Part shown: positions 54,791-64,000 of the stretch, piece by piece | Layout of the letters: each line of letters begins with the position of its first letter | Numbering within the stretch: position 1 is the first letter of the stretch | Assembly: GCF_003007675.1 (NCBI RefSeq) | Contig: NZ_PXNP01000023.1 | Coordinates: 186,001 to 250,000 of the forward strand | DNA: 64,000 nucleotides | Direction: 5' to 3' | From: Marinobacter fuscus | GTDB lineage: Bacteria; Pseudomonadota; Gammaproteobacteria; Pseudomonadales; Oleiphilaceae | Notes under the pieces: generated by a model | Databases searched by the model: none | The model's input: the letters and a program-made list of their open reading frames with translations, nothing else | What the model was told of the DNA's origin: nothing | Made by a program: the position numbers and the translations under genes

Positions 54791-57640
54791 ATGTTCACCC
54801 CTCACCAAAGCACCTATTTTGCCCACTGGTTAACCCAATCCGGTAAAATCGAAAATCAGGTCTCCCGGGCCATGGCCTCTGCCCGTGTGGATATGAACCC
54901 GCACCAGATCGATGCTGCCTGTTTTGCGTTGAAATCCCCGCTGGAGCAAGGTGTTCTCCTGGCGGATGAAGTTGGCCTGGGTAAGACCATTGAAGCCAGC
55001 TTGGTGATGGCTCAGAAATGGGCAGAGAACAAACGTAACATACTCCTGATTGTGCCCGCCTCATTGCGAAAGCAGTGGAGCCAGGAGCTCGGAGACAAGT
55101 TTGAGCTGCCATCAGTGATCATTGATGGAAAAGTTGCTGCAAGTCTCAAAAAAGAAGGAAAAATCAATCCGTTCGATCAAAATGGGCAGATCGTTATCTG
55201 CTCGTATGAATACGCGGCTCTCCAGCGTGACTATGTACGATTGGTGAGCTGGAACCTGGTTGTCTTCGATGAAGCCCACAAACTAAGGAACCTCTATCAG
55301 ACCAACGGCAGCAAGAGGGCAAAAGCACTGGTAGAGGCCACCGAGTTCGCTGAAAGCCGTGTTCTGTTGTCGGCAACACCGATCCAGAATAACCTCTTGG
55401 AGCTCTATGGTCTGAGCCAGGTCATCGATCCCCATTTTTTTGGGGATGAAAAGTCGTTTCGGGCGCTCTACGTAAACCGGCAGCGCGATGAAAAGGCACT
55501 TGAAGATCTCAAACGTCGCATTCGTCCATTATGCCACCGAACTCTCCGGCGCCAGGTTCAGGAAGAGGGCGGTATCAACTTCACCAACCGCTATTCCATT
55601 ACTCAAGACTTCACGCCGTTGCCGGAAGAATGGGAGTTGTACCAGAAACTGTCCCACTATCTGCAGCAGCCGGATAACGAGGCGATTAACCCCCGTGCTC
55701 GCCATTTGGTGAGCATGGGTTTGCGCAAGATTTTGGCATCGTCGTCCTTTGCTGTAGCCGACACGCTCAGGGGTATGATTGATCGCCTTGAACAGCAGCA
55801 GTGGCTCGATGAGCAAGCGCTTTCTGATATCGAGGAAATCGACGATTGGGCTGAGTCTGAAAACCGGGGAGACGAAGAGAGCAATGACAAGGTCGGCAAC
55901 GATGAGCCAGTGCGGTCTCCAAGCAAGCTGAGCCAGGAAATCGCCCAGCTTAGCGAGTTTTTCGACCTTGCGAAGAACATCGCCAGCAACGCCAAGGGGC
56001 AGGCCCTACTCGCGGTTCTGGAAAAAGCCCTAACCATGACAGAACGTCTTGGTGGGCAACGCAAAGCAGTGGTGTTCACCGAGTCTTGCAGAACTCAACA
56101 ATACCTTCAGGAACTTCTGGAAACCGGCGGGTACGCAGGAAGAACGGTATTGCTGAACGGTTCCAATAACGACCCTCATTCCAAGGAAATCTATCAGGCA
56201 TGGTTGGAAGAGCACAAAGGGTCAGCTCGTATCAGTGGCTCGAAAGCCGCTGATATGAAAGCCGCGCTGGTGGATCAGTTTCGCAGCAACAACGCAGACA
56301 TTCTTATTTCCACCGAGGCTGGCGGAGAAGGTATCAACCTTCAGTTCTGCTCCGTACTGATCAACTATGATCTCCCATGGAATCCTCAGAAGGTAGAACA
56401 GCGTATTGGGCGCGTTCACCGATACGGCCAGAAGAACGATGTGGTGGTGGTCAACTTTGTAAACCGCAAAAACCCGGCCGATCGTCGCGTCTTTCAACTT
56501 CTTGATGAAAAGCTCCGATTGTTTGAAGGTGTATTTGGTGCTTCCGATGAAGTGCTCGGAGCCATAGAAGGCAGCATCGACATTGAACGCCGTATTTACG
56601 AGATCTATCAGAAATGCCGTACCGATCAGGAAATTGAGTACCAGTTCGACCAGTTACAACGGTCCCTTGAGGAGACTTTGGCTGCCAGAGAAACGGCTGC
56701 TCGTGAGGCCTTGCTGAATAACTTCGACCGGGATGTTGTGTCTGCTCTCAAAACCCGCCGTGATCAGAGTAACGATTTCTTGCAGGAATATGAACAGGTG
56801 CTTATGGACCTCGCTCGAGCAGAGTTGCCGGATGCAACATTTAACACCAACCATTTTTACCTCAAAAATCAGCGCTATGACCTGAGCTGGCCACTGGCGG
56901 AGCAGAACGACTCCGAATTTTTCCGTTTACAGGCTACCGAGCATTATCTGGCCTGGGATCTGGTGCGCAGGGCCAAGGCCCGTAACCTGGTGCCAGCGCA
57001 TTTGGTGTTCCATTACGACCAGCTTCAAGGCCAGTATGTGGCCCTCAGAGAGTATCTTGGGCACTCGGGCACACTCTCTGCTTTTGAAGTGCGGTTCACC
57101 TACAACAAGGGGCGAACGCGGAACACTCGGCTGGTGGTCCTTGCACAAACGGACGACGGCCACAGACTAGCACTGGAAAATGCCGACCACTTGATGTCAG
57201 TGCCAGCCCGTGAAGAGCCTCTGAGTGATGCCATTCCAGAGGAGCTCTTCGCCGAGTGGCAGGCGCAGGTTGTGGAAGAAACCGAAGCCGAAACAGAAGC
57301 GGAGTTGGACCAGTATCTGGAGCAGGAATCTGAGAAGCTCGAACGCTGGGCGCAGGATCGACGGAAAGCGCTCATGGCCACCGTGGATGAGCTTGACGAG
57401 CAAATACGGGCCTATAAAAAAGAGGCGAGACAACTGGCTTCGACAGCGGAAAAAATCCAGGCCAAGAAAGAACTTCGCAAACTGGAGCGCAAGCGGGACG
57501 ATGCTCTGGCAGAATACCACCAATCCAAAAAAGCCATTGAGCAAGAGGAAGACCGCCTGTTGGACGAGGTAAGCGAAAAGCTGGAGCTGACGTGCGAGAT
57601 CAAAACGCTGTTTACCGCTCGCTGGACACTCACCCACTGA
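54791..57640 (+). CDS. SNF2-family DEAD/DEAH helicase-like ATPase of the defence island
   Basis: A 949-residue superfamily 2 ATPase. Walker A is DEVGLGKT with Lys65; the Walker B box is DEAH at 160-163; motif III is LLSATPIQNN; the C-terminal RecA-like half has ISTEAGGEGINLQF and motif VI QRIGRVHRYGQ (~537-547), which is the RapA/SNF2 form. A long C-terminal region (~740-930) is Glu/Lys-rich and probably coiled coil. ATG 54791 follows AAGG; a longer frame would include the promoter. GC is lower than in neighbours. SNF2 proteins of this kind occur in defence loci (for example DrmD of class 1 DISARM); this one lacks an obvious nuclease motif. Confidence 0.88.
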   Translation: MFTPHQSTYFAHWLTQSGKIENQVSRAMASARVDMNPHQIDAACFALKSPLEQGVLLADEVGLGKTIEASLVMAQKWAENKRNILLIVPASLRKQWSQELGDKFELPSVIIDGKVAASLKKEGKINPFDQNGQIVICSYEYAALQRDYVRLVSWNLVVFDEAHKLRNLYQTNGSKRAKALVEATEFAESRVLLSATPIQNNLLELYGLSQVIDPHFFGDEKSFRALYVNRQRDEKALEDLKRRIRPLCHRTLRRQVQEEGGINFTNRYSITQDFTPLPEEWELYQKLSHYLQQPDNEAINPRARHLVSMGLRKILASSSFAVADTLRGMIDRLEQQQWLDEQALSDIEEIDDWAESENRGDEESNDKVGNDEPVRSPSKLSQEIAQLSEFFDLAKNIASNAKGQALLAVLEKALTMTERLGGQRKAVVFTESCRTQQYLQELLETGGYAGRTVLLNGSNNDPHSKEIYQAWLEEHKGSARISGSKAADMKAALVDQFRSNNADILISTEAGGEGINLQFCSVLINYDLPWNPQKVEQRIGRVHRYGQKNDVVVVNFVNRKNPADRRVFQLLDEKLRLFEGVFGASDEVLGAIEGSIDIERRIYEIYQKCRTDQEIEYQFDQLQRSLEETLAARETAAREALLNNFDRDVVSALKTRRDQSNDFLQEYEQVLMDLARAELPDATFNTNHFYLKNQRYDLSWPLAEQNDSEFFRLQATEHYLAWDLVRRAKARNLVPAHLVFHYDQLQGQYVALREYLGHSGTLSAFEVRFTYNKGRTRNTRLVVLAQTDDGHRLALENADHLMSVPAREEPLSDAIPEELFAEWQAQVVEETEAETEAELDQYLEQESEKLERWAQDRRKALMATVDELDEQIRAYKKEARQLASTAEKIQAKKELRKLERKRDDALAEYHQSKKAIEQEEDRLLDEVSEKLELTCEIKTLFTARWTLTH

Positions 57641-57658
57641 CACAGGCCAGAGATCATC

Positions 57659-58909
57659 ATGGACAGAGAAAAACTGGTTAAAGACCTGCTGTACCAGATT
57701 CGCCTGGGGGAAGACTCCGGCTATGAGTTCAAGCGTGTTGAAATCCGGGGCAATAAAGTCAAAGGGCCGGACCAGAAAGACCTGGCCGACGAAATGGCTG
57801 CCTTCGCCAATCAGAAAGGCGGCTACCTGATTCTGGGCGTAGACGACAAAACCCGGCAAATCACCGGCATTCCGGCCGACATGCTTGAGGCGGTGCAGAA
57901 ACGGGTGAAAGACGCCGCCACCGACAACATAGAGCCGCCGTTGCCTATTGCTACCCGCTTGCTTGAACTGCCGGACGAACACGGCGATATGAAAAACATA
58001 CTGCACGTGGATATTGAGAAAAGCCTGTTCGTGCACAGCAGCAATGGCCGTTATTTCCATCGTGTGGCCGAATCCAGACAACCCATGAAGCAGGAATACC
58101 TGGCCCGGCTGATGATGCAGCGCAGTCAGTCCCGGCTGATCTGGCTGGACGAACGCCCGGTGCCCGGCTCCTGTTATGAAAATCTGGACCGGAGCCTGTA
58201 CCGCAAGTTCCTGCGTGAGGAAGGCCAGCCCGAACACACCCAGTTGCGTAAACTGCGCATGCTGGTAGACGATGATGAGGGTAACGAGAAGCTGAGTGTT
58301 TCCGGGGTTTTGCTCGGCACCCCAAGCCCGGTCAACTGGCTGCCAAACGCCTACATTCAAGCCGTCTGTTACGCGGGCGACGACCGCGATGCGGACCAGC
58401 AAACGGATGCGATGGATTTCACTGGCCCTCTGGATCAGCAAATCAGCGGCGCTCTGGCATTCGTTGAAAAAAACCAGCGTGTGGCCGCCCGTAAACTGCT
58501 GGGCCGGGAAGACATCCCCCAGTACAGCCTGACCGCTATCTTCGAAGCGTTGGTAAACGCGGTGGCCCACAGGGATTACGATATCTACGGCGCTCATATT
58601 CGCCTGCATATGTTTGCCGACCGGCTGGTAATCTGTTCACCCGGCGCTCTGGTCAACACCATGGAAGTGGACGAACTCATGGCCCGGCAGGCCTCCCGCA
58701 ACCAGTTGATCACCAGCCTGCTGGCCCGTTGCCCCTATGAGCACCCCACCATTAACCGATCCCGCATGATGGACAAACGGGGTGAGGGCGTTCCGGTGAT
58801 TTTCAACGAATCTGAAAAGCTCTCTGGCAAACGCCCCGACTACAAGATGGTCGGAGAAGAGTTACAGCTTACTGTCTACGCGGCGAGAAAAGAGTCTTAC
58901 CGAGACTGA
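57659..58909 (+). CDS. AlbA_2 / GHKL-type ATP-binding protein
   Basis: A 416-residue protein of the COG2865 kind. Residues ~15-135 form an AlbA_2 (Schlafen-like) putative nucleic-acid-binding domain, seen in GYEFKRVEIRGNKVKG, DLADEMAAFANQKGGYLILGVDD. The C-terminal part is a GHKL/HATPase_c_4-like domain with the N-box EALVNAVAHRDY (from Glu296) and a later MMDKRGEGVPVIF. It follows the helicase by 18 bases and precedes mod by 64, so it belongs to the same unit. Its role in a type III locus is not known; a regulatory or nucleic-acid-sensing part is only a guess. Confidence 0.83.
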   Translation: MDREKLVKDLLYQIRLGEDSGYEFKRVEIRGNKVKGPDQKDLADEMAAFANQKGGYLILGVDDKTRQITGIPADMLEAVQKRVKDAATDNIEPPLPIATRLLELPDEHGDMKNILHVDIEKSLFVHSSNGRYFHRVAESRQPMKQEYLARLMMQRSQSRLIWLDERPVPGSCYENLDRSLYRKFLREEGQPEHTQLRKLRMLVDDDEGNEKLSVSGVLLGTPSPVNWLPNAYIQAVCYAGDDRDADQQTDAMDFTGPLDQQISGALAFVEKNQRVAARKLLGREDIPQYSLTAIFEALVNAVAHRDYDIYGAHIRLHMFADRLVICSPGALVNTMEVDELMARQASRNQLITSLLARCPYEHPTINRSRMMDKRGEGVPVIFNESEKLSGKRPDYKMVGEELQLTVYAARKESYRD

Positions 58910-58973
58910 CGCCCATCGCCTCATCAGTATTGAACTATCTGAAAGTCTCCCGAGTTAAGGAATTTCCAGCAGT

Positions 58974-61061
58974 ATGAGCACACCAAATACCCAGATGAAC
59001 GGCCAGTCCCAGGACGTTGCCGAGCAGCGCCGCAAAGAACTCGAACAACTGTTCCCGGGCATCTTCACCGAAACCCGCAATGACAAAGGCGAGCTGAAGA
59101 TAACCATTGATCTGGAGCGCCTGAAAGCCGAGCTGGGTGAGTTCACAGATATCTATGACAACCGCCGCGAACGCTACGGCATGGACTGGCCCGGCAAACG
59201 GGACTGCCTGCGGCTGATCCAGCAGCCTTCCACCGCCACCCTCAAGCCCTGCCGGGATGAATCGGTGGATTTCGACACCACCGAAAACCTGTTTATCGAG
59301 GGTGACAACCTGGAAGTCCTCAAGCTGCTGCAGAAGAGCTACTATGGCAAGGTCAAGATGATCTACATTGACCCGCCCTACAACACCGGCAAGGAATTCA
59401 TCTACCCGGACAACTTCAGCGAAAGCCTGGACACCTACCTGCAATACGCTGGCCTGAAAGACAGCGAAGGCCGCACCTTCTCCACCAACACCGCCAACGA
59501 AGGCCGTTTCCACACCAAGTGGCTGAACATGATGTACCCGCGCCTGTACCTGGCCCGCAACCTGTTGCGGGAGGACGGGGTGATCTTTATTTCCATTGAC
59601 GACAACGAGGTGGAAAACCTGCGGCGGATGTGTGATGAGATTTTTGGGGAGGAGAATCAAATCGCTTGTTTAGTTTGGGAGAAGGGGCGGAAGAATGATG
59701 CCAAACTTTTCTCAGTTGGACATGAGTACATGCTCGTCTACGCGAAGAGCAGCAGTATTCTTAAGGAGAAAAACATTGTCTGGAGGGAAGAAAAGCCCGG
59801 CGCAAAAGAAATTTGGGAGCAGTATTTGTTGTTGCGAGAGCTGCGTGGTGGCAACGATGAGGCTATCGAAAGCGAATTGCAAGCTTGGTTCGCCGAGCTA
59901 CCGAAGTCTCACCCTTCAAAAAAATGGAGTCGGTATAAGCGAATAGATAAAAACGGCCCTTGGCGCGACAGAGATATATCTTGGCCAGGTGGTGGAGGGC
60001 CCGAGTACGATGTCATCCACCCAGTGACGAAAAAGCCTTGTGTGGTTCCAGAATCTGGTTGGCGGTTCGCTAACCCAGATGAAATGCAGCGGCAAATTGA
60101 AGCAGGGCTCGTGCAATTCAGGGATGATCACACGAAACCTCCGTTTCGTAAAACCCACCTGAGGCCTATTAGTGAAGAGCTGGAGGATGACTCTGAAGAT
60201 TCTGGTGATGATGAGGGATTGGCAACACAGGTGCGCGGAAGCTGCATCTACAAACAGAGTCAAGTGGCTGTCAAATATTTGAAAGGGTTAATGGGGGCAA
60301 AGCTATTCAACAACCCCAAAGACCATGTTGAAATTAGGCGCCTTATTAAGTACGTGTGCGGCGAAGAAGGTATAGTTCTGGACTTTTTCTCTGGATCCGG
60401 TACCACGGGTGAATCTGTAGCTGAGCTCGCGATAAAAGATTCTTCAGATCTCAAATACATTTTGGTCCAGTTGCCTGAGCCGAACTCGGAAAAGGAGAAA
60501 ACAGGAAAGGCTGCGCTCAAGGCTGGGTACTCTACGATTGCGGATATATCCAAAGATAGGCTACGCAAAGTTTATTCCGGGCTTGAAGACGAGCATGGGC
60601 GCAGGGAGAAACAGGAAAATAAATGGGGGTTCAAGGTTCTGAAGTTAATGAAAAGCAATTTCAAACTCTGGCAAGCCCCGACCAAAGACATCTCCGACGA
60701 AGAACTCCTTCAACAGATGGAGCTCAACGTCGACCATATCGACCCCAACGCCAGCCAGGAAGACCTGCTCTACGAACTACTGATCAAAGCCGGCGTGATG
60801 CCCACGGAAACTTTGGAGCAAATCGAACTGACAGGCCACAAGGTGTTCTCTGTCGCTGAGGGCACCCTGCTGGTACACCTGGAAGACGACATCGACCAGG
60901 CCCTCATTGATGCGGTGCTGGCCCAAGCCCCGAGCCAGTTTATCTGCCTGGACAAAGCCTTCCATGGTAACGACCAGCTCAAAACCAACGCCGTGAAAAC
61001 CTTCCAGGCCTTCAACCAGGGCAAGGAAAAAATCGACCAGATTGATTTCAAAACGGTGTAA
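58974..61061 (+). CDS. mod: Type III restriction-modification DNA methyltransferase (Mod)
   Basis: N6-adenine methyltransferase and recognition subunit of a type III system. The 695-residue protein has motif IV DPPY at residues 133-136 and motif I FSGSG at 472-476; the order IV then I, with a long target-recognition region between, marks the beta class. Conserved neighbours include FIEGDNLEVLKLLQKSY, KWLNMMYPRLYLARNLL and DGVIFISIDDNEV. Residues ~223-562 (59640-60660) are encoded by DNA of visibly lower GC than the two ends. It ends 12 bases before res, which fits a mod-res operon. Confidence 0.94.
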   Translation: MSTPNTQMNGQSQDVAEQRRKELEQLFPGIFTETRNDKGELKITIDLERLKAELGEFTDIYDNRRERYGMDWPGKRDCLRLIQQPSTATLKPCRDESVDFDTTENLFIEGDNLEVLKLLQKSYYGKVKMIYIDPPYNTGKEFIYPDNFSESLDTYLQYAGLKDSEGRTFSTNTANEGRFHTKWLNMMYPRLYLARNLLREDGVIFISIDDNEVENLRRMCDEIFGEENQIACLVWEKGRKNDAKLFSVGHEYMLVYAKSSSILKEKNIVWREEKPGAKEIWEQYLLLRELRGGNDEAIESELQAWFAELPKSHPSKKWSRYKRIDKNGPWRDRDISWPGGGGPEYDVIHPVTKKPCVVPESGWRFANPDEMQRQIEAGLVQFRDDHTKPPFRKTHLRPISEELEDDSEDSGDDEGLATQVRGSCIYKQSQVAVKYLKGLMGAKLFNNPKDHVEIRRLIKYVCGEEGIVLDFFSGSGTTGESVAELAIKDSSDLKYILVQLPEPNSEKEKTGKAALKAGYSTIADISKDRLRKVYSGLEDEHGRREKQENKWGFKVLKLMKSNFKLWQAPTKDISDEELLQQMELNVDHIDPNASQEDLLYELLIKAGVMPTETLEQIELTGHKVFSVAEGTLLVHLEDDIDQALIDAVLAQAPSQFICLDKAFHGNDQLKTNAVKTFQAFNQGKEKIDQIDFKTV
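59640..60660 (+). other. Low-GC mosaic block inside mod (target-recognition region)
   Basis: Codon choice changes from GC-ending (for example CTG, GCC, AAC) to AT-ending codons near 59640 and back near 60660, while the frame stays open throughout. The block covers the target-recognition region and extends through motif I. This is the expected footprint of allele exchange in mod genes; boundaries are judged by eye to within about 50 bases. Confidence 0.6.
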
Positions 61062-61073
61062 GGGGGATTGACG

Positions 61074-64000
61074 ATGAAGTTGAAGTTCAATCCCAACCTG
61101 GATTACCAGCAGGATGCCATCGAATCCACCATGGCGGTGTTCGATGGTCTCTCCACCGCTGGCGAGCCTTATCGTCAGCTGGGTATCGCCAACACCCTGA
61201 CGTTGAACCCGGACAAATTGTTGGAGAACCTGCATCGGGTGCAGGAGCAAAACTACATCGAGAAGTCTGCCGCGTTGTTTGAGGATGGGGACGGGTATCC
61301 CTTCCCCAACTTCTCCGTGGAGATGGAAACCGGCACCGGGAAAACCTACGTCTATCTGCGCAGCATTTTCGAGCTACACAAACGGCTGGGGCTGCGTAAG
61401 TTCATCATCGTGGTGCCGTCGGTGGCGATTCGTGAAGGGGTATTGTCGTCCCTGGCGTTGATGAAAGAACACTTCCGTGGCCTCTACAACAATGTGCCGT
61501 TCGATCATTACGTGTACAGCTCGAAGAACCTCTCCAAGGTACGGGATTTTGCCACCGGCAACACCTTGCAGATCATGGTGATCAACATCCAGGCGTTCCA
61601 GAAGGATGCGGGGGATGTGGTGGATTATGGTGAGCTGACACCAGAGCAGGTCAAAAAGCTGTCGGTGATTCACCGGGAGCAGGACAAGATGTCCGGCGTT
61701 AAACCCATCCAGTTCATCCAGGACGTACGCCCGGTACTGATCATCGACGAGCCCCAGTCGGTGGATACTACCGCCAAGGCCAAGCGGGCGATTAGTCATC
61801 TCAAACCAATGTTCGCCTTGCGTTATTCCGCGACTCACAAGAACCCCTACAACGTGGTGTACCAGTTGGGGCCGGTGAAGGCCTACGACATGAAGCTGGT
61901 GAAACAGATCTCGGTGGCGTCTATCCAGTCCCAGAGCAACGTCAACCAGACCTACCTGAAGCTGAGCAAGATCGGATACACCGGCAAGGCTAAGACGCCT
62001 TCGGCCTCAGTGGTGATTTTCGACGATACCCCAAATGGCACCAAGGAAATGACCGTCAAGCTCAAGCAGGGCACGGACCTCTCCGACCACACCAACCGCC
62101 CAGGGTACGGGGGTTATGTGGTGGATGAAATCTACGCCGAACCGGGTGCCGAATACGTCCGCTTCGCCAACAACGTGATTCTGGAGCCGGAGCAGGAAAA
62201 AGACGGTATCCATGACGATGTGCTCAAGGAGCAGATTCGCCAGACGGTGGAGGAGCATTTCAAGAAAGAGCGAAACCTGCAAAAGCAGAGGCTGCCGGTG
62301 AAGGTGTTGTCCCTGTTCTTTATCGACAAGGTGGCCAACTACCGCTATTACGATGAGCATGGCAACCGGCAGAACGGCAAGTTGGCTCAATGGTTTGAGG
62401 AAGCCTATCGGGACATTGCCGCCAATCCGTTGTTCAGTAGTCTGCCCAAGCGCGATGTTGAGCAGGTGCATAATGGCTACTTCGCGGAGGTAAAAAAGCG
62501 GGGCAAGGTAGTAGACCTCAAGGACACCTCTGGCAACACGGCGTCGGACGGTGAGGTGTATGAGCTGATCATGCAGGATAAGGAGCGACTTCTGGATGAT
62601 GGTGAACCCCTGCGCTTTATCTTCAGTCACTCCGCCCTGAAAGAAGGCTGGGACAATCCCAATGTGTTCCAGATTTGCACCTTGCGGGAGTTTGGCAGTG
62701 AGAAGGAGCGCCGCCAGACCTTGGGTCGTGGCCTCCGCTTGGCGGTGAATGCTAATGGTGACCGGGTGTATGAACCTCAGGTGAACCGCCTGACGGTGGT
62801 GGCCAGTGAGTCCTTCGAGGAATACGCCAAGAACCTGCAAACGGAAATGGAGAAGGACATTGGGGGCGGCTTCAAGTTTGGCCGGGTGCCCGCCATCGCC
62901 TTCGCCCCTCTCGCATTGAACGAGCAGGAGCCTCTGGGGCAGGAGAAATCCCGCCACCTCTGGCAGGCGTTGAAGGCGGAAGGTTATCTGGATACCAAGG
63001 GCGACCTCACCGCTAAGTTTCAGCCTGATGATATGTATTTCCAACTGCAGCTACCTGCGGACTATCAGCCGCTGGAAAACGATATCATCGACAAGCTCCG
63101 CAGCTTTATGTTTGCGGGCCGGGTTCAGGATGCTCGCAAGCGGATGCCCGTAACCTACAACAAGCGGGTGGAGCTGAATCCGGACTTCGAAGCTTTGTGG
63201 GAGCGAATCAGTCAGAAAACCCGGTATTCCATCGAGTTCAATACCCAGGAACTGATTGACCTCGCCAGCCACAAACTGCAAACCATGCCGGTGATCAAGC
63301 CAGTCACCCTGACCATTGATCACACCCAGGCCAAACTCACCGAGGCGGGATTCGGCAGCGACCGGCAGATCTCTACCACCAAAGAGCGTTACGTGAGTTC
63401 TCACGAAGTGCTGCCGGACCTGATCGGAGCCTTGCAGGATCGCACCGAACTCACCCGGGGCACGTTGTTAACGATCATCAAACGCTGCAACCGATTGGGG
63501 GAGTTCAAGGCCAATCCCCAAGGCTTCATCACCGAAGCCAGCAAGCAGATCCACAAGGCGCTGGATGAGCTGCTGGTGGACGGCATCCGCTATGAAAAGC
63601 TGGCGGGTGAGCGATACAAGATGGAGCTGTTCAACGAACCGGAACTGGAAGCCTACCTGGATCGCGCCTACCAGGTGAAACACGGGAACCAGGGCGACCA
63701 GGTACAAACTCCTTACGATTACATTGAGTACGATTCCCACATTGAGCACATGACCGCCCAAGCCCTGGATGGCGCAGAAAATATTAAGTTCTTCTGCAAA
63801 CTCCCTCGCTGGTTCACCATCCCCACTCCGGTGGGCGACTACAACCCGGACTGGGCCGTGGTGCTACAAGAGGATCAAAAGGTCTACCTGATCCGAGAAA
63901 CCAAGACCACCCACGACAGCGACAAGCGTCGGCTGGAGGAGAATCTGAAGATTCTTTGTGGAGAGGCGCATTTTAAAGCGTTGGGTGATGTGGACTACAA
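61074..64000 (+). CDS. res: Type III restriction enzyme Res subunit, 3' end outside window
   Basis: Helicase-nuclease subunit that translocates on DNA and cuts when two sites meet. The frame is open from ATG 61074 (GGGGG 8 bases upstream) to the window end, 975 codons. Walker A is ETGTGKT with Lys90; the DEAD-like box reads DEPQ, with Asp225; motif VI is QTLGRGLRLAVN (62718-62753). Near the edge a PD-(D/E)xK nuclease site is visible: Asp926 in NPDWAV and Glu942/Lys944 in RETKTT. Only a short C-terminal part should be missing. No frameshift or stop is seen, so the system looks intact. Confidence 0.93.
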   Translation, partial: MKLKFNPNLDYQQDAIESTMAVFDGLSTAGEPYRQLGIANTLTLNPDKLLENLHRVQEQNYIEKSAALFEDGDGYPFPNFSVEMETGTGKTYVYLRSIFELHKRLGLRKFIIVVPSVAIREGVLSSLALMKEHFRGLYNNVPFDHYVYSSKNLSKVRDFATGNTLQIMVINIQAFQKDAGDVVDYGELTPEQVKKLSVIHREQDKMSGVKPIQFIQDVRPVLIIDEPQSVDTTAKAKRAISHLKPMFALRYSATHKNPYNVVYQLGPVKAYDMKLVKQISVASIQSQSNVNQTYLKLSKIGYTGKAKTPSASVVIFDDTPNGTKEMTVKLKQGTDLSDHTNRPGYGGYVVDEIYAEPGAEYVRFANNVILEPEQEKDGIHDDVLKEQIRQTVEEHFKKERNLQKQRLPVKVLSLFFIDKVANYRYYDEHGNRQNGKLAQWFEEAYRDIAANPLFSSLPKRDVEQVHNGYFAEVKKRGKVVDLKDTSGNTASDGEVYELIMQDKERLLDDGEPLRFIFSHSALKEGWDNPNVFQICTLREFGSEKERRQTLGRGLRLAVNANGDRVYEPQVNRLTVVASESFEEYAKNLQTEMEKDIGGGFKFGRVPAIAFAPLALNEQEPLGQEKSRHLWQALKAEGYLDTKGDLTAKFQPDDMYFQLQLPADYQPLENDIIDKLRSFMFAGRVQDARKRMPVTYNKRVELNPDFEALWERISQKTRYSIEFNTQELIDLASHKLQTMPVIKPVTLTIDHTQAKLTEAGFGSDRQISTTKERYVSSHEVLPDLIGALQDRTELTRGTLLTIIKRCNRLGEFKANPQGFITEASKQIHKALDELLVDGIRYEKLAGERYKMELFNEPELEAYLDRAYQVKHGNQGDQVQTPYDYIEYDSHIEHMTAQALDGAENIKFFCKLPRWFTIPTPVGDYNPDWAVVLQEDQKVYLIRETKTTHDSDKRRLEENLKILCGEAHFKALGDVDY

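Noticed and set aside
54649..64000. Integrase, transposase or attachment-site repeats around the defence island
   Set aside because: None found in the visible part; the right boundary is outside the window, so a mobile origin cannot be tested here.

Overview
The window reads as chromosomal DNA of a marine gammaproteobacterium, most likely Marinobacter or a close relative. The strongest pointer is an alcohol-forming fatty acyl-CoA reductase (50186-51727) whose N-terminus and length (513 aa) match, from memory, the wax-ester reductases of Marinobacter. The Pseudomonas-like gene orders algU-mucABCD / lepA-lepB-rnc-era-recO-pdxJ and gacS / cysM-rlmD-relA-mazG support this. Base composition looks GC-rich (judged by eye) and coding density is high. 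No rRNA, tRNA, CRISPR array, transposase or integrase was seen.

Layout. 1-4176: threonine synthesis (hom, cut by the window edge, and thrC) and recJ. 4177-4612: the largest gene-free stretch, holding two palindromic repeat elements. 4613-8035: prfB (with its +1 programmed frameshift), lysS, ung. 8045-12450, mostly minus strand: an HDOD protein, ygfZ, ygfX-sdhE, nadB. 12467-16847: the sigma-E/AlgU envelope-stress operon algU-mucA-mucB-rseC-mucD with a candidate self-activated promoter. 16960-19686: a CHASE-PAS-GGDEF-EAL protein lying between mucD and lepA. 19785-25916: lepA-lepB-DUF4845-rnc-era-recO-pdxJ, tightly packed with many stop/start overlaps. 25923-28793 (minus): the BarA/GacS hybrid kinase. 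29017-34436: cysM, rlmD, relA, mazG. 34480-41474: ppc, a YbaK-HDOD fusion, adk, tsaB, a small disordered protein, rsmJ. 41497-49883: plsB, nudC, murI, a DUF2156/methyltransferase pair, and a REC-PAS-GGDEF-EAL response regulator. 50186-54648: fatty acyl-CoA reductase, acs and an ErdR/CrbR-like response regulator, ending in a strong terminator.

Accessory region. From 54734 to the right edge, behind its own sigma70-like promoter, lies a four-gene island: a SNF2-family helicase, an AlbA_2/GHKL-type ATP-binding protein, a type III (beta-class) DNA methyltransferase and a Res-type helicase-nuclease that runs off the window. It looks like a type III restriction-modification locus with two extra ATP-dependent partners, probably a phage-defence module. 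The middle of the methyltransferase gene (about 59640-60660) has visibly lower GC and different codon use than its ends, which suggests exchange of the target-recognition region. This island is the best candidate for an under-described system.

How the genes work together: the core part is housekeeping (translation, ribosome assembly, stringent response, nucleotide clean-up, membrane lipid and cell-wall precursors). The reductase, Acs and the acetate-type response regulator suggest acyl-CoA and acetate handling. Two bifunctional c-di-GMP proteins and GacS suggest lifestyle switching. The right end is horizontally acquired defence.
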